From contig NZ_PVUE01000013.1 in assembly GCF_003003235.1 (NCBI RefSeq), positions 60,690 to 124,689 of the forward strand: 64,000 nucleotides of DNA. The letters are read 5' to 3'. This DNA is from Antricoccus suffuscus. GTDB taxonomy: Bacteria > Actinomycetota > Actinomycetes > Mycobacteriales > Antricoccaceae. Positions 8,685-17,202 of the stretch are shown piece after piece. The position numbers and the translations under genes were made by a program. Each line of letters opens with the position of its first letter. The first letter of the stretch is position 1. The notes beneath the pieces are model-generated. The model was given only the letters and a program-made list of their open reading frames with translations. It did not search any database and was not told the DNA's origin.

Positions 8685-9872
8685 CTATGCAGAGCCGCCG
8701 GCGGCCGGCGGCGCAGCGAGCTTCTCGACGTCCTCGATCACCTCGAGCACGTTTCGGTAGCGCTTGGCGGTGTCTTGGTCGGTGCACTTGCGCACGATCT
8801 GGCCGACCTCATCGTCGCTGTGCTCCAGCGACGACTTGCCTGTGAAGATGAATCGCAGTAGCCAGCCAGCCGAGTAGATGTCGTTGACGACTGCGAAGTC
8901 CTTCATGCTCGCCAGCTGCGGGTCCCTGATCGTCCCGCGCATCTCGGTGCGGGTCATCGTGAACTGCGAGTCGAGATCCTTGATCAGCCCGAAGTCGGAC
9001 AGCTTGACCAGCGCAGCTCCGCGGTCGAAGGTCTTGATCAGCACGTTCTGCAAGCTCAGGTCCCGGTGCAGAATCCTTTTGCCGTGGATGTAGTTCAGTC
9101 CGTAGAGAAACTGCAGGGCAATCCGCTTGCGGGTGGGCTGCTTGAGATCCTGGTTGTTCTTGTTGATGAACGAGCGCAGCGTCTCTTCGCAGTACTCCAT
9201 GCTGTACTGGTTCTTCTCTTCGTCATAGCGGTAGACCTGCACGACGTACGGGAAACTGAGCCCTTTCAGGATTTCGAACTCGCGTTTGAACCTCGCTAGG
9301 TCCCGCTCGGAGATGTCTTTTTTGGCTCGTTTGATCGCGACCGTGGTGTCATACAGGTCATCGATGTAGGCGTAGACGTGCGCGTACGAGCCCGTTCCCA
9401 CGAGCGTGAGCTGTTGTTCGGTGCGCTGCGCATCTAGCGTCACGCGAAGAGCATCGTCCGTGCCGAGGAATACAGGTTCGTGCTTGATAAGCGTGACCGG
9501 CGCGAAATCCTCGGGGATGGTGCTGCCGTTGGTACTCGCGAGCCATGGCGCGCATGCCTGCAGTGCATTTGTGTAGGTGTCTATGAGCGTCGCGGTCGCG
9601 CCTGCCCGTTCGAGTGACCGCAGTGTGGTCTCAATCGTGTCGATCAGCGCGATGAACTGACGACTGGCCTCGGCCCAGTAGTAGCGTTGCGGCGTTCGTG
9701 CTCGGTCGTTGATGGAGTTGAAGTGCTCATTAAGCTGCTCGTGGATCACGGCGAAAACGTGTCCGTGGTCGATCTCGCTGTATAGCGCCTCGAAGGCGGC
9801 CGAGGCTGGTTGTGCCGCATGCTCTGCGCTTAGGGCGGCCAAGATCCGCTCTTGGGCCTTGGGTGTGATCAC
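8685..9872 (-). CDS. Protein kinase family protein associated with restriction cluster
   Basis: A 395-residue protein. About the first 150 residues are a helical region of unknown fold (QLNEHFNSINDRARTPQRYYWAEAS). The C-terminal 250 residues are a eukaryotic-type Ser/Thr kinase: glycine loop GTGSYAHVY, VAIKRA lysine, catalytic loop HRDLSLQNVL, DFG in LSDFGLI, and the APE-region equivalent MRGTIRDPQ. All key residues are present, so it should be active. The GTG at 9872 has GAGGGG 8 bases upstream; the frame extends to 9893. It lies 155 bases downstream of the Eco57I-like gene on the same strand and may belong to that defence operon. Its target is unknown. Confidence 0.75.
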   Translation of the reverse strand: MITPKAQERILAALSAEHAAQPASAAFEALYSEIDHGHVFAVIHEQLNEHFNSINDRARTPQRYYWAEASRQFIALIDTIETTLRSLERAGATATLIDTYTNALQACAPWLASTNGSTIPEDFAPVTLIKHEPVFLGTDDALRVTLDAQRTEQQLTLVGTGSYAHVYAYIDDLYDTTVAIKRAKKDISERDLARFKREFEILKGLSFPYVVQVYRYDEEKNQYSMEYCEETLRSFINKNNQDLKQPTRKRIALQFLYGLNYIHGKRILHRDLSLQNVLIKTFDRGAALVKLSDFGLIKDLDSQFTMTRTEMRGTIRDPQLASMKDFAVVNDIYSAGWLLRFIFTGKSSLEHSDDEVGQIVRKCTDQDTAKRYRNVLEVIEDVEKLAAPPAAGGSA

Positions 9873-10027
9873 GGCGCTGCCCCTCTCTGGCATCTAGTAG
9901 CAGTCGATCGAAATTGAGGCCGCCCCGTGGCGGTCAGTCCGTCACGAAAGAACTGGGGAGTTTCACGCTTCACGCGTAGCCGGCGAGCCTGAAACGCACT
10001 AGTCAGGTCGCTCAACGCTCCCCTCGG

Positions 10028-11083
10028 TCATTCCATCGGCTTGACCTTGGCCTCGATGAAGGCGATCTCCTCCGCGTCGAGGCCGTACTTGGCGTACAAC
10101 TGTTGGTCGATCTGCGGGATCGACTTGGACCAGTCGATGTCTGATGACGCGGCGAAGTCCTGCATCGGAACATGCCGCCAGGTGTGCGCGGCGTTGTGTT
10201 GCGTCACCTTGAGGATGCCGAGCATCGCGCGAGCGAACTTCGACTTGACATACTTCAGCAGTGCTTCAGCCTCGGCGACGGTGGCGAAAGAGCCGATGGT
10301 GAGAAACGTGCTGGTGACCGCGACATCTGGCCCAAGCGCAGTCGGGTTGTTCAGTGCTACGCCAAAGAAGTCGGTTGTCGATCCCGAGCCGTTGGCCGCC
10401 GGTACAGCAACTTTGTAAGCAAGGAGCGAGGGTGGACCGGTGACGTAATCGCGGCGCAGCCAACGGGTGACGCGATTCCTCCCCGACAGACCAAACACTT
10501 CAACATAGTCACGCCCATCAGACGGCCTTTCCTCGTGGAACAGGAATGGGAGTCGCACAAAGGTACCCGCGTCGAGTTTGTACGGATTGCCTTTTGACAT
10601 CAAAGCGCGTGCGCTGAGATTCTCCTCGTGCATCTTGTCTGTGTAGCGGTGCTGACGGTCGTTCGTGATGCCCAAGTCGATGAGAGAGGAACCGCGCGAC
10701 GCTTGGACTTTTTGCAGAATCGCGTCCAACTCGGGATGTTTGGCGAATTGTCCGATGGGACCGAGCTGACGCTCCGAGTCGCGGTATGTGACGGCGATGC
10801 CGGCCTTGATTGGGTCCGTAAGGCCGGGGAAAAGGCGATTCGAGTCAGGCTCGAAGTGCGCCACCATCAGGTGCTCGTCCGCGAGCATCTTCGCATTCCA
10901 TGCCTTGGGCGTGTAGCCGGCGTTGAAGAGGAATCGTGCCGGCGTAATGAGCACTACTTTGGTGCCGACCTCGAATGCGGCGTCCATGAACTTGTCGTAG
11001 ATCGGCATGTTGTGGGTTGATTCGCCAACCGAATCTTCCTGGTAGGGCGGGTTGCCGATCACAACATCGAACTTTTTGCTCAT
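10028..11083 (-). CDS. Eco57I-like methylase fragment: NPPY motif and target-recognition part
   Basis: A 351-residue protein beginning only eight residues before the N6-adenine methylase motif IV (FDVVIGNPPYQE). It then has Eco57I/TaqI-like features (VVLITPARFLFNAGYTPKAWNAKML), a middle probable target-recognition region, and a C-terminus (DWSKSIPQIDQQLYAKYGL) typical of this R-M methylase family. It has no SAM-binding motif I, which must be supplied in trans or by a neighbour. The ATG is 1 base past the helicase gene's TGA and has GAAGGA about 9 bases upstream. The genes are therefore probably translated as a coupled pair rather than one broken gene. See the finding on the split methylase. 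Confidence 0.8.
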   Translation of the reverse strand: MSKKFDVVIGNPPYQEDSVGESTHNMPIYDKFMDAAFEVGTKVVLITPARFLFNAGYTPKAWNAKMLADEHLMVAHFEPDSNRLFPGLTDPIKAGIAVTYRDSERQLGPIGQFAKHPELDAILQKVQASRGSSLIDLGITNDRQHRYTDKMHEENLSARALMSKGNPYKLDAGTFVRLPFLFHEERPSDGRDYVEVFGLSGRNRVTRWLRRDYVTGPPSLLAYKVAVPAANGSGSTTDFFGVALNNPTALGPDVAVTSTFLTIGSFATVAEAEALLKYVKSKFARAMLGILKVTQHNAAHTWRHVPMQDFAASSDIDWSKSIPQIDQQLYAKYGLDAEEIAFIEAKVKPME

Positions 11084-11084
11084 G

Positions 11085-14000
11085 TCAGTGTCCTTCGGTC
11101 AGCATGTCGTCGGTCATCGCCTGGCGTTCCTCGGCGGTCATCCTGGCAAGGTTCCCTACTTTGAAGTGACCCGAGTCCTGGAGCCACGCCTTACGTTCAG
11201 CGACACCGCCGGAGACGGCTTCGATGGTGATGCGGTGCAAGATCTCGTTGTGGCTCATCTCGAAGACCTGAGACGTCAGGATGTGCTTGAGCCTGACCTG
11301 TTGGTCCGGGAACGTCGGAGCCAGATCAGTGTCGAGTCGGCGTACTAGTTCCATCAGGAATAGCCCTGCGGTGGAGAACAGGTCCGCGAACGTCTTGTCT
11401 GGGTCTTCGAAGATGCCTGGGTTCTCCGCCTCGAGGGTGTCGACCATCATCTTGACCACCGGCTGCGGGGTGAAGACCAGCGATGTCTTCTGCTGCGGGA
11501 TGTAGGCGAAGATGTTCTCGGTCTGCGCGTCGTTGAAGTAGTCAGCCAGGGCTTCCTTCTTGTCGAGGAACTCCTGGATCGACTGATCAAACACTGAGCC
11601 GTCGAACATGCCCGGGATCGTCGTGACGACCCCGTTCTCCTCCTGGATCTCCTGACCGTCGCGCAACAGTCGGAACTCGGCCTCGGTGATCCCGGTGATT
11701 TCCTCGAACACGTCGTCGGGCGTGTAGTCGTCGAAGTTCGACAACCGTATTCCGCGGTCACCATAGGCCATCAGGAACATCGGAATCGTGCGGGCGAAGC
11801 CGCGTAGGTGGGAACGGGCGTCGTCCATTGTCTGGTCGGCGCGCTTCTGCTCTTTCTTCGTCTCCTCGCGCGTGACCACCTCAGGCACGATCTCCCCCAT
11901 CGTCTTGTCCACGATGGCCAGGATGCTGCTCTGGAACGCCTTGTCGTGCTCAAGCCTCTGGGCCTGCACTGCCTCGGCTTCGGCTTCGGTGGCGGCGTTC
12001 TTCAGCTCGTCGTCGAGGTGTTTGCTGGCTATGTTGTGCTCGACGTAGGCACGCTCTACCTCGTCCTTGACCACCTGCTCGGTGCGCTTCTCGTCGCGTG
12101 CAACCTGCTTGCCAGTCAGCCCGTAGGCCTCCTTGAGCTCCTCGCGCTTCTGGCGGGTCTGCTCGGTCACGGCCGCGGCGATCTGCTTCGCTGCGGCCTG
12201 GGGCGGAGCGTCCGGTTCGATGCTCGGAAGATCTTCGATGCGATACACAGGCTTGCCCAGTTCAGCGACCTTCGGATTGATCACCGTCTCGGCGTCCACC
12301 TGGACGTTACCGTCGCGGTCAGTCACCGGCGGCGGCTGCGGGAGCTCGAAAGACTCATCGTTCTTGATCTTGCCCTGCTTCGCGGTCGGCAGCTTGTCGA
12401 GGATCGCCTTGACGTGCTCGGAGTACCGGAAGATCCCCCCAACGTTCGCGAACAGCAGGTTGGACAGGAACCCGCGGCGTACAACCTCGCGGGCCTTGAA
12501 CACCTGCGGGAAAGTCAGCACCTGAGCGGCATCGAGCTCGATCATCCGGCCCTGCGCGTCCTCACCCAGGACCGGGAAGAAGTTCAGCAGCGTGCGGATG
12601 TTCTCCTGACGCGCCATCGGGTCTCCCGACGGATTGGGGTGCAGGTTGTTCGCGAAGGCGTCAAAAATCGTGAGCGTGCGCTCGGGCGCGAAGTCGAAAA
12701 TATAGGCGTTCTGCTTCTGATACACCTGCCCACCACGCTCGAAAATGCACGGGTTCTGCGCACGGAACGCCGCCTGCATGTACTGCGCCGGCGAAGCCAA
12801 GTCAGACAGCATGATGACCGCAGTCCACTCCGGCACTGTCACACCCGTCGTGAGCTGCCCCACCGACAAGGTGATGGTCCTTCCGTCCGACTCCTCAGCC
12901 TGCGCGATAGCATCCCGCACCTTGTCGAGCGCCTTGCCCGCAGCCACGGGATCACTGTCGTCATTCTTCCCGTCGCCGGCGGCCAAGACGACGGTGTAGT
13001 CCTTGAACACGTCATGGTTCCGAAGGAGCTTCTCGAGCGCCTTGGCAGACGCGACGCGGTTCAGCAGCCAGAAAGAGTGCCGGATCTCGTCCCGTAACTG
13101 GGGCGTCGAGAACGGGTACTTCTCGTTGGTCGCCATGCAGTCGAGGAACTTTTTGACCTCGGTCTCGTGCTCGAAGAAGCCGTTGTCCTTGGTCGCGAAG
13201 AACTCGTTGAGGTCGAACGTGTAGTCGATGTTCGCCTCGTCCTCCTGGATTGCGACACCCTCGGCGAGACGGTCCGTGATCATCCGCGAAATCTGGTAGG
13301 TCAGCAGGTTGAGCGTGGGCAGTCCCGCGTACGGGTTCTCCTTACTTTCTCCATCGTGGTCCCACTGCTGCCGGGCGTTCTGCTCGTCCTCGTAGGTCCA
13401 GTTGAAGATCTGGTCCTGATCGAACCGCCCGGAAGCTAAGGCCTTGAAGGGCGTACCCGACAAGTGCAGGGTTCGCGCTCTTTTAATCTGGTCGAAGGCA
13501 ACGTCTGTCTTGGCGGTGTCGATGCCCTCGTGCGCTTCATCGATGACCAACAGATCCCAGTCGACCTGTGCCACGTGCCTGAGCTTGTCGTAAGGGCCGC
13601 CGAAGTACTGCGATCCCTTCAGGTCCTGCAGTGACAGGAACTCCACGATGCGTGCGTCCTGATGATCACGCGAGTACCCGCGCCACTGCTCGCGGGTCAT
13701 CGGGGACCGACCGGCCAGCGACGGCGACTCAGACACGAACTTGAACGTCGTCCGATGTGCGATGAAGCGCGTGAAATCGTCGAACCACGAGTTCGCGATC
13801 GCCGGGCGGTTGGTGACCATCAGGACGCGTCTCACATCCAGGGTCCGCATGAGGTGATAGGTCGTCAGTGTCTTACCGAACCGCGGTTTGGCGTTCCACA
13901 GCACCTCGGCCTCGGTGGCCGCGAAAGCAGCCACTGCCTGGTCGACCGCAGCTTGCTGCTCAGGGCGCAGCACGTAGTCGTCGGTACCGCTGCTCTGCAG

Positions 14001-14399
14001 ATCGGAGAAGTCTTGCCCCGCGAAGTCGTTGAAGTACTCCAGCGACTTCTTCGGTGCTTCGCTGAACCGATGCCACTCGGTTCGTTTAGGGGTTGTCTCG
14101 CGCTCGACGCCTTGCTGTTTGAGGTAGGCGTGGAAGTCGTGGTCAGTGAAGCGTCCGCCGGCCTCAGTCGTGAACAGTGCCCTGCGGGACCACAACAGAT
14201 TCTTGTGGATCGACATCTGAGATGCCTGCTGAGCCACGCGCTCGGCGGCGGTCTGCTGATCGGTATATCCGATCTTCTCCCACCCCGCGTACTTAGGCAG
14301 GTCAGGTGTGGACCAGGAATAGATGACCGGCCGGATTTCCCGGTAGGTCTTGATCCTCGGACTTGGCGGTATCGATTCAGACAGCATCGAATCAGACAT
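11085..14399 (-). CDS. GIY-YIG / SF2 helicase restriction protein with degenerate methylase motif I
   Basis: A 1104-residue protein. Residues 24-54 (VIYSWSTPDL, then GWEKIGYTDQ and AAERV) resemble a GIY-YIG nuclease of the KIG type. A superfamily 2 helicase follows: Walker A variant KPRFGKT at 171-177, DEAH at 287-290, SGTP at 314-317, then TTGVTVPEW and QYMQAAFRAQNP as C-terminal motifs V and VI. Next is a long charged coiled-coil-like region (about 760-880). At about residues 995-1030 lies a methylase-like motif X plus motif I (TPQPVVKMMVDTL, DLFSTAGLFL), with the usual GxG replaced by TAG. The start overlaps the upstream methylase gene by 8 bases. It probably translocates on and cuts unmodified DNA. 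Confidence 0.8.
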   Translation of the reverse strand: MSDSMLSESIPPSPRIKTYREIRPVIYSWSTPDLPKYAGWEKIGYTDQQTAAERVAQQASQMSIHKNLLWSRRALFTTEAGGRFTDHDFHAYLKQQGVERETTPKRTEWHRFSEAPKKSLEYFNDFAGQDFSDLQSSGTDDYVLRPEQQAAVDQAVAAFAATEAEVLWNAKPRFGKTLTTYHLMRTLDVRRVLMVTNRPAIANSWFDDFTRFIAHRTTFKFVSESPSLAGRSPMTREQWRGYSRDHQDARIVEFLSLQDLKGSQYFGGPYDKLRHVAQVDWDLLVIDEAHEGIDTAKTDVAFDQIKRARTLHLSGTPFKALASGRFDQDQIFNWTYEDEQNARQQWDHDGESKENPYAGLPTLNLLTYQISRMITDRLAEGVAIQEDEANIDYTFDLNEFFATKDNGFFEHETEVKKFLDCMATNEKYPFSTPQLRDEIRHSFWLLNRVASAKALEKLLRNHDVFKDYTVVLAAGDGKNDDSDPVAAGKALDKVRDAIAQAEESDGRTITLSVGQLTTGVTVPEWTAVIMLSDLASPAQYMQAAFRAQNPCIFERGGQVYQKQNAYIFDFAPERTLTIFDAFANNLHPNPSGDPMARQENIRTLLNFFPVLGEDAQGRMIELDAAQVLTFPQVFKAREVVRRGFLSNLLFANVGGIFRYSEHVKAILDKLPTAKQGKIKNDESFELPQPPPVTDRDGNVQVDAETVINPKVAELGKPVYRIEDLPSIEPDAPPQAAAKQIAAAVTEQTRQKREELKEAYGLTGKQVARDEKRTEQVVKDEVERAYVEHNIASKHLDDELKNAATEAEAEAVQAQRLEHDKAFQSSILAIVDKTMGEIVPEVVTREETKKEQKRADQTMDDARSHLRGFARTIPMFLMAYGDRGIRLSNFDDYTPDDVFEEITGITEAEFRLLRDGQEIQEENGVVTTIPGMFDGSVFDQSIQEFLDKKEALADYFNDAQTENIFAYIPQQKTSLVFTPQPVVKMMVDTLEAENPGIFEDPDKTFADLFSTAGLFLMELVRRLDTDLAPTFPDQQVRLKHILTSQVFEMSHNEILHRITIEAVSGGVAERKAWLQDSGHFKVGNLARMTAEERQAMTDDMLTEGH

Positions 14400-15045
14400 C
14401 GCCGCCTACTTCCTCGTGGACCCTGTCGATCCGGCACGGTTGATATGTGTCGTAGATGGTGAAGTCGAAGCCACCGCTATGGCGCAACGAATCGAGCGTG
14501 AACGGCTCCCGCTGCACAGACCCGGCCTGGCCGTCGACGCGGTGCCACCACGAGAACTGGATGTCCTTGCCCTGGGAGGTCTGACCCGTCAAGGTATTGC
14601 CACGCACGATGTTCGTATCGATCAGATAGACCGCGGCCCGATGCAGGTTCGTGCGGGTACCACAGGCAACGCCGTGGGCTTCGTGGAAACTCACGAACTC
14701 GGCGAGCATGATCGCCTTGGCATCCCGATGGTTGTCCTCTAGCAACTCAACGCCGTAAATCGACGCCAGCGCGAACAACGACTCCTGCGGCCACTCCTGT
14801 GCGGGGAACCGGCTCTGGATCGCGTTCAACTTGCGCTGCAGGATCGCTACGAGGAAGTTGCCGTCGCCGGCCGCAGGCTCGAGGAACGTCTTGTCGACGA
14901 AGTCGGGTCCGGTCTCCAGCTCCTCGCGGACCAAGTCGAGCATCTGGTCGACCATGTGACGGGGAGTAAAAACCTCCCCGTACGTCTTCACGCGGTGCCG
15001 TGATCTCACAAATTGCTCCTCGACGACCGTCTCGGTCACCGTCAT
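14392..15045 (-). CDS. N6-adenine methylase fragment: motif X and SAM-binding motif I
   Basis: A 217-residue protein. Residues 20-36 (KTYGEVFTPRHMVDQML) are the N-terminal motif X of N6-adenine DNA methylases, and FLEPAAGDGNFLVAIL at about 52-67 is an intact SAM-binding motif I. It continues with YGVELLEDNHRDAKAIML (motif II/III region) but ends before any NPPY motif, so it cannot methylate DNA alone. The NPPY half is encoded by the gene at 10028-11083. The start ATG overlaps the TGA of the HsdM-like fragment upstream (ATGA), and the stop overlaps the helicase start, so translation of the cluster looks coupled. Confidence 0.8.
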   Translation of the reverse strand: MTVTETVVEEQFVRSRHRVKTYGEVFTPRHMVDQMLDLVREELETGPDFVDKTFLEPAAGDGNFLVAILQRKLNAIQSRFPAQEWPQESLFALASIYGVELLEDNHRDAKAIMLAEFVSFHEAHGVACGTRTNLHRAAVYLIDTNIVRGNTLTGQTSQGKDIQFSWWHRVDGQAGSVQREPFTLDSLRHSGGFDFTIYDTYQPCRIDRVHEEVGGDV

Positions 15046-15155
15046 CGCTGTACCGTCAGGGCCGCCACGAACGTGCCCGAGCTGTACTCGGCGTCCGCGT
15101 GCGGGCCACGAAGCGTGTCAGCAACGCCCCAGATGAAGTTCGACAGCACAGACAC
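15042..15155 (-). pseudogene. N-terminal remnant of a type I HsdM methylase (37 codons)
   Basis: A short frame begins with GTG at 15155 and has GAGGAG about 11 bases upstream. It reads VLSNFIWGVADTLRGP and ends in FVAALTVQR. The first part matches the start of the HsdM N-terminal domain of type I restriction systems (x-F-I-W-x-V-A-D-x-L-R-G-P), and the last part looks like a drifted version of its V-I-L-P-M-T-V-L-R-R. It stops at a TGA that overlaps the next ATG as ATGA. It is either a leftover of a replaced type I system or a genuine leader peptide that now drives translation of the next gene. Confidence 0.55.
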
Positions 15156-15224
15156 GACGCGCGGATCTCCTCGTTTATGAGGCTGTACTCAGCCAATTGC
15201 TACGCATCGTAACTGGGCGCTCAG

Positions 15225-15806
15225 TCATGCCAACCTCGCCCGTGGGATGGGCGGAGTGCAGCGGAGTTCGCTTGCACGTCGTCGAGCTGACGCACGGTTG
15301 ACGACACCGGATGTCGCAGTCAGCTCACCAGTGATGTCCGCCCCCTCAGCTAGGTTCTTTATGCGATAGGTATCGCCGGCGGCTGAGGAGGCGACGATGG
15401 CGAAGTACGACCTGCAACGCCTGAGGTAGCTCAGCTCGGCGTCACTCCATTTGGCGGCGACCTTCTTCTGCCCGTCACCTTCGTACATGATGGCGACATC
15501 GAGGCGACAGATGCCGGTCGAGAACGACTTCACCGTGATCTCGTACGACTGAACAAGCTGCGTCTCCCCCAACTCCGGAGCAGCATTCTTCATCTCCTCC
15601 GATAGTTGCACGACAGTTGGGCTCGGAGCGAAGGACGGAAACAGGTCATCGGCGTCCGCCACTTTGATGTCGTCGAACTGATAGACCACCGACGGCTCCT
15701 GCGACGTGCTGCCTGGCGCGCCAGCCGGTGAACCGTCCTTGGGATTCGCAACCGCGTCGGAACTCGAGCATCCCGCAACGGCTGCAACGATCGAGAGCGA
15801 AGCCAA
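15225..15806 (-). CDS. Putative lipoprotein
   Basis: A 193-residue exported protein. It starts with TTG at 15806 (GGGAG about 8 bases before) and has a short hydrophobic signal with lipobox VAAVAGC, so it should be lipidated at Cys13 and held on the outer face of the membrane. The mature part is Ser/Pro-rich at first, then a compact domain (YEITVKSFSTGICRLDVAIMYEG) with two cysteines. I do not recognise the family. It is the last gene before the tRNA-Pro on the accessory side. Confidence 0.6.
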   Translation of the reverse strand: MASLSIVAAVAGCSSSDAVANPKDGSPAGAPGSTSQEPSVVYQFDDIKVADADDLFPSFAPSPTVVQLSEEMKNAAPELGETQLVQSYEITVKSFSTGICRLDVAIMYEGDGQKKVAAKWSDAELSYLRRCRSYFAIVASSAAGDTYRIKNLAEGADITGELTATSGVVNRASARRRASELRCTPPIPRARLA

Positions 15807-15855
15807 CGGGGAACTCCCTAGTATCTAGCGGTCACATTGACTCCGAAAACGACAG

Positions 15856-15888
15856 TGCCCAGGTGAAAAACATACTCTCACCTGGGCA
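15856..15888 (-). terminator. Hairpin downstream of tRNA-Pro
   Basis: Perfect 11-base arms (TGCCCAGGTGA and its complement) around an 11-base loop, 4 bases past the 3' end of the tRNA. On the minus strand it is followed by CTGTCGTTTTCGG, a weak T tract. It is probably the terminator of the tRNA transcript. Confidence 0.6.
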
Positions 15889-15892
15889 TTTG

Positions 15893-15966
15893 TCGGGCTG
15901 ACAGGATTTGAACCTGCGACCCCCTGACCCCCAGTCAGGTGCGCTACCAAGCTGCGCCACAGCCCG
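15893..15966 (-). tRNA. tRNA-Pro (GGG anticodon)
   Basis: A full cloverleaf of 74 bases reads on the minus strand. The acceptor arms are CGGGCTG and CAGCCCG with discriminator A, the D arm is GCGC/GCGC, and the anticodon stem CCTGA/TCAGG surrounds the loop CTGGGGG, so the anticodon is GGG. The T arm is GCAGG-TTCAAAT-CCTGT. CCA is not encoded. The accessory region lies on the 3' side of the gene, the usual side for integrated islands. Confidence 0.95.
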
Positions 15967-16074
15967 TCGTACCCACGGCGTACGCCGTAAACACGAACGT
16001 CGCCCCACCTTGCGGCAGGGCGACGTTCAGAATACCTCAGTCGTTCTCGGCGTTCGAAAACGGCACGGGCGTGT

Positions 16075-17202
16075 TTAGCGGTCGGCGGCGGTGTATTCGA
16101 TCATGCCGCGGATGTTCTTGCCATCGCGCATGTCCTGGTAGCCCTTGTTGATGTCCTCGAGCTTGTACTTCGTGGTCGCGAGCTCGTCGAGCTTGAGCTG
16201 ACCCTCCTGGTACATCGACAGCAGCCACGGGATCTCCTTGCGCGGGTTGGACCCGCCGAAGATCGCGCCCTGCAGGTCCTTCTGCAGCAAGGTGAGTTCG
16301 AACAGGCTCAGCTTGACGTCCTGATTCGCCGCGTTGCCCATGCCGGTGACGACCGCGCGGCCGCCCTTGGCAGTGAGCGCGAGCGCCTGCTGGATGTCCT
16401 CGCCCTGGATGTCGCCGACGGTGATGATCGTCTTCTCCGCCATCCGGCCCCAGGTCAGCTCGTTGACCGGCTCCAGCGCGGCCTCGGCGCTGGCGAAGGT
16501 GTGCGTCGCACCGAACTCCATCGCCCGCTCCCGCTTGGACTCGACCGGGTCGATCGCGATGACGCGCTTCGCGCCCGCGGCGGCCGCACCCTGTACGGCG
16601 TTCATGCCGACGCCGCCGGTGCCCATGACCACGACGGTCTCACCGGGACGTACGTCGGCCACGTGGGTCGCCGAGCCGAAGCCGGTGGTGACGCCGCAAC
16701 CGACCAGGGCCGCGATCGCGAGCGGGATGTCCGGCTCGATCTTGACCACGGAGGCCTGGTGCACGGTGATGTACGGCGAGAACGTGCCCAGCAGGCACAT
16801 CGTGATGACGTCCTTGCCCTTGGCCTGTACCCGGAACGTGCCGTCGCTGATCGACTGGCCGGTCAGCAGGCCCGCGCCGAGATCACAGAGGTTCTGGTGA
16901 CCCGAGGAGCACGGCGGGCACTGGCCGCAAGCCGGGATGAACGCGGTGACGACGTGGTCGCCTTCCTTGAGGCCGGTGACGCCGGGGCCCACCTTGGTGA
17001 CGACGCCGGAGCCTTCGTGGCCGCCGAGCACCGGGTAGAACGGCACCGGGCTACCGCCGGTGACGAGGTGCTCGTCGGAGTGGCACAAGCCCGAGGCGGC
17101 CAGCTCAACGGTGACCTCACCGGCCTTCGGATCCCCGACCTCGATCTCCTCGACGGACCATTCCTCGCCGATACCCCACAGGATCGCGCCTTTAGTCTTC
17201 AT
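16075..17202 (-). CDS. NDMA-dependent alcohol dehydrogenase
   Basis: A 375-residue zinc-dependent medium-chain dehydrogenase. The catalytic zinc site has GLCHSDEH near residue 37 and the GGHEGSGVV motif. The structural zinc cysteines are in CGQCPPCSSGHQNLCD, and the Rossmann fold in GTGGVGMNAVQGA. The N-terminus MKTKGAILWGIGEEWSVEEI is characteristic of the actinobacterial NDMA-dependent (nicotinoprotein or mycothiol-era) alcohol dehydrogenase group, which keeps its NAD tightly bound. It is divergent from the betaine ABC operon across about 325 bases. The natural electron acceptor is unknown. Confidence 0.9.
   Translation of the reverse strand: MKTKGAILWGIGEEWSVEEIEVGDPKAGEVTVELAASGLCHSDEHLVTGGSPVPFYPVLGGHEGSGVVTKVGPGVTGLKEGDHVVTAFIPACGQCPPCSSGHQNLCDLGAGLLTGQSISDGTFRVQAKGKDVITMCLLGTFSPYITVHQASVVKIEPDIPLAIAALVGCGVTTGFGSATHVADVRPGETVVVMGTGGVGMNAVQGAAAAGAKRVIAIDPVESKRERAMEFGATHTFASAEAALEPVNELTWGRMAEKTIITVGDIQGEDIQQALALTAKGGRAVVTGMGNAANQDVKLSLFELTLLQKDLQGAIFGGSNPRKEIPWLLSMYQEGQLKLDELATTKYKLEDINKGYQDMRDGKNIRGMIEYTAADR

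Noticed and set aside
11081..11087. Frameshift joining the helicase and Eco57I-like genes
   Set aside because: The second gene has its own ATG and a GAAGGA site at good spacing, so a natural gene pair is the better reading. A sequencing frameshift cannot be fully excluded.
11808..13097. 429-codon plus-strand frame opposite the helicase gene
   Set aside because: It is a mirror of a high-GC coding strand: the opposite strand has the clear helicase motifs, and this frame reads as Leu/Arg/His-rich text with no domain.
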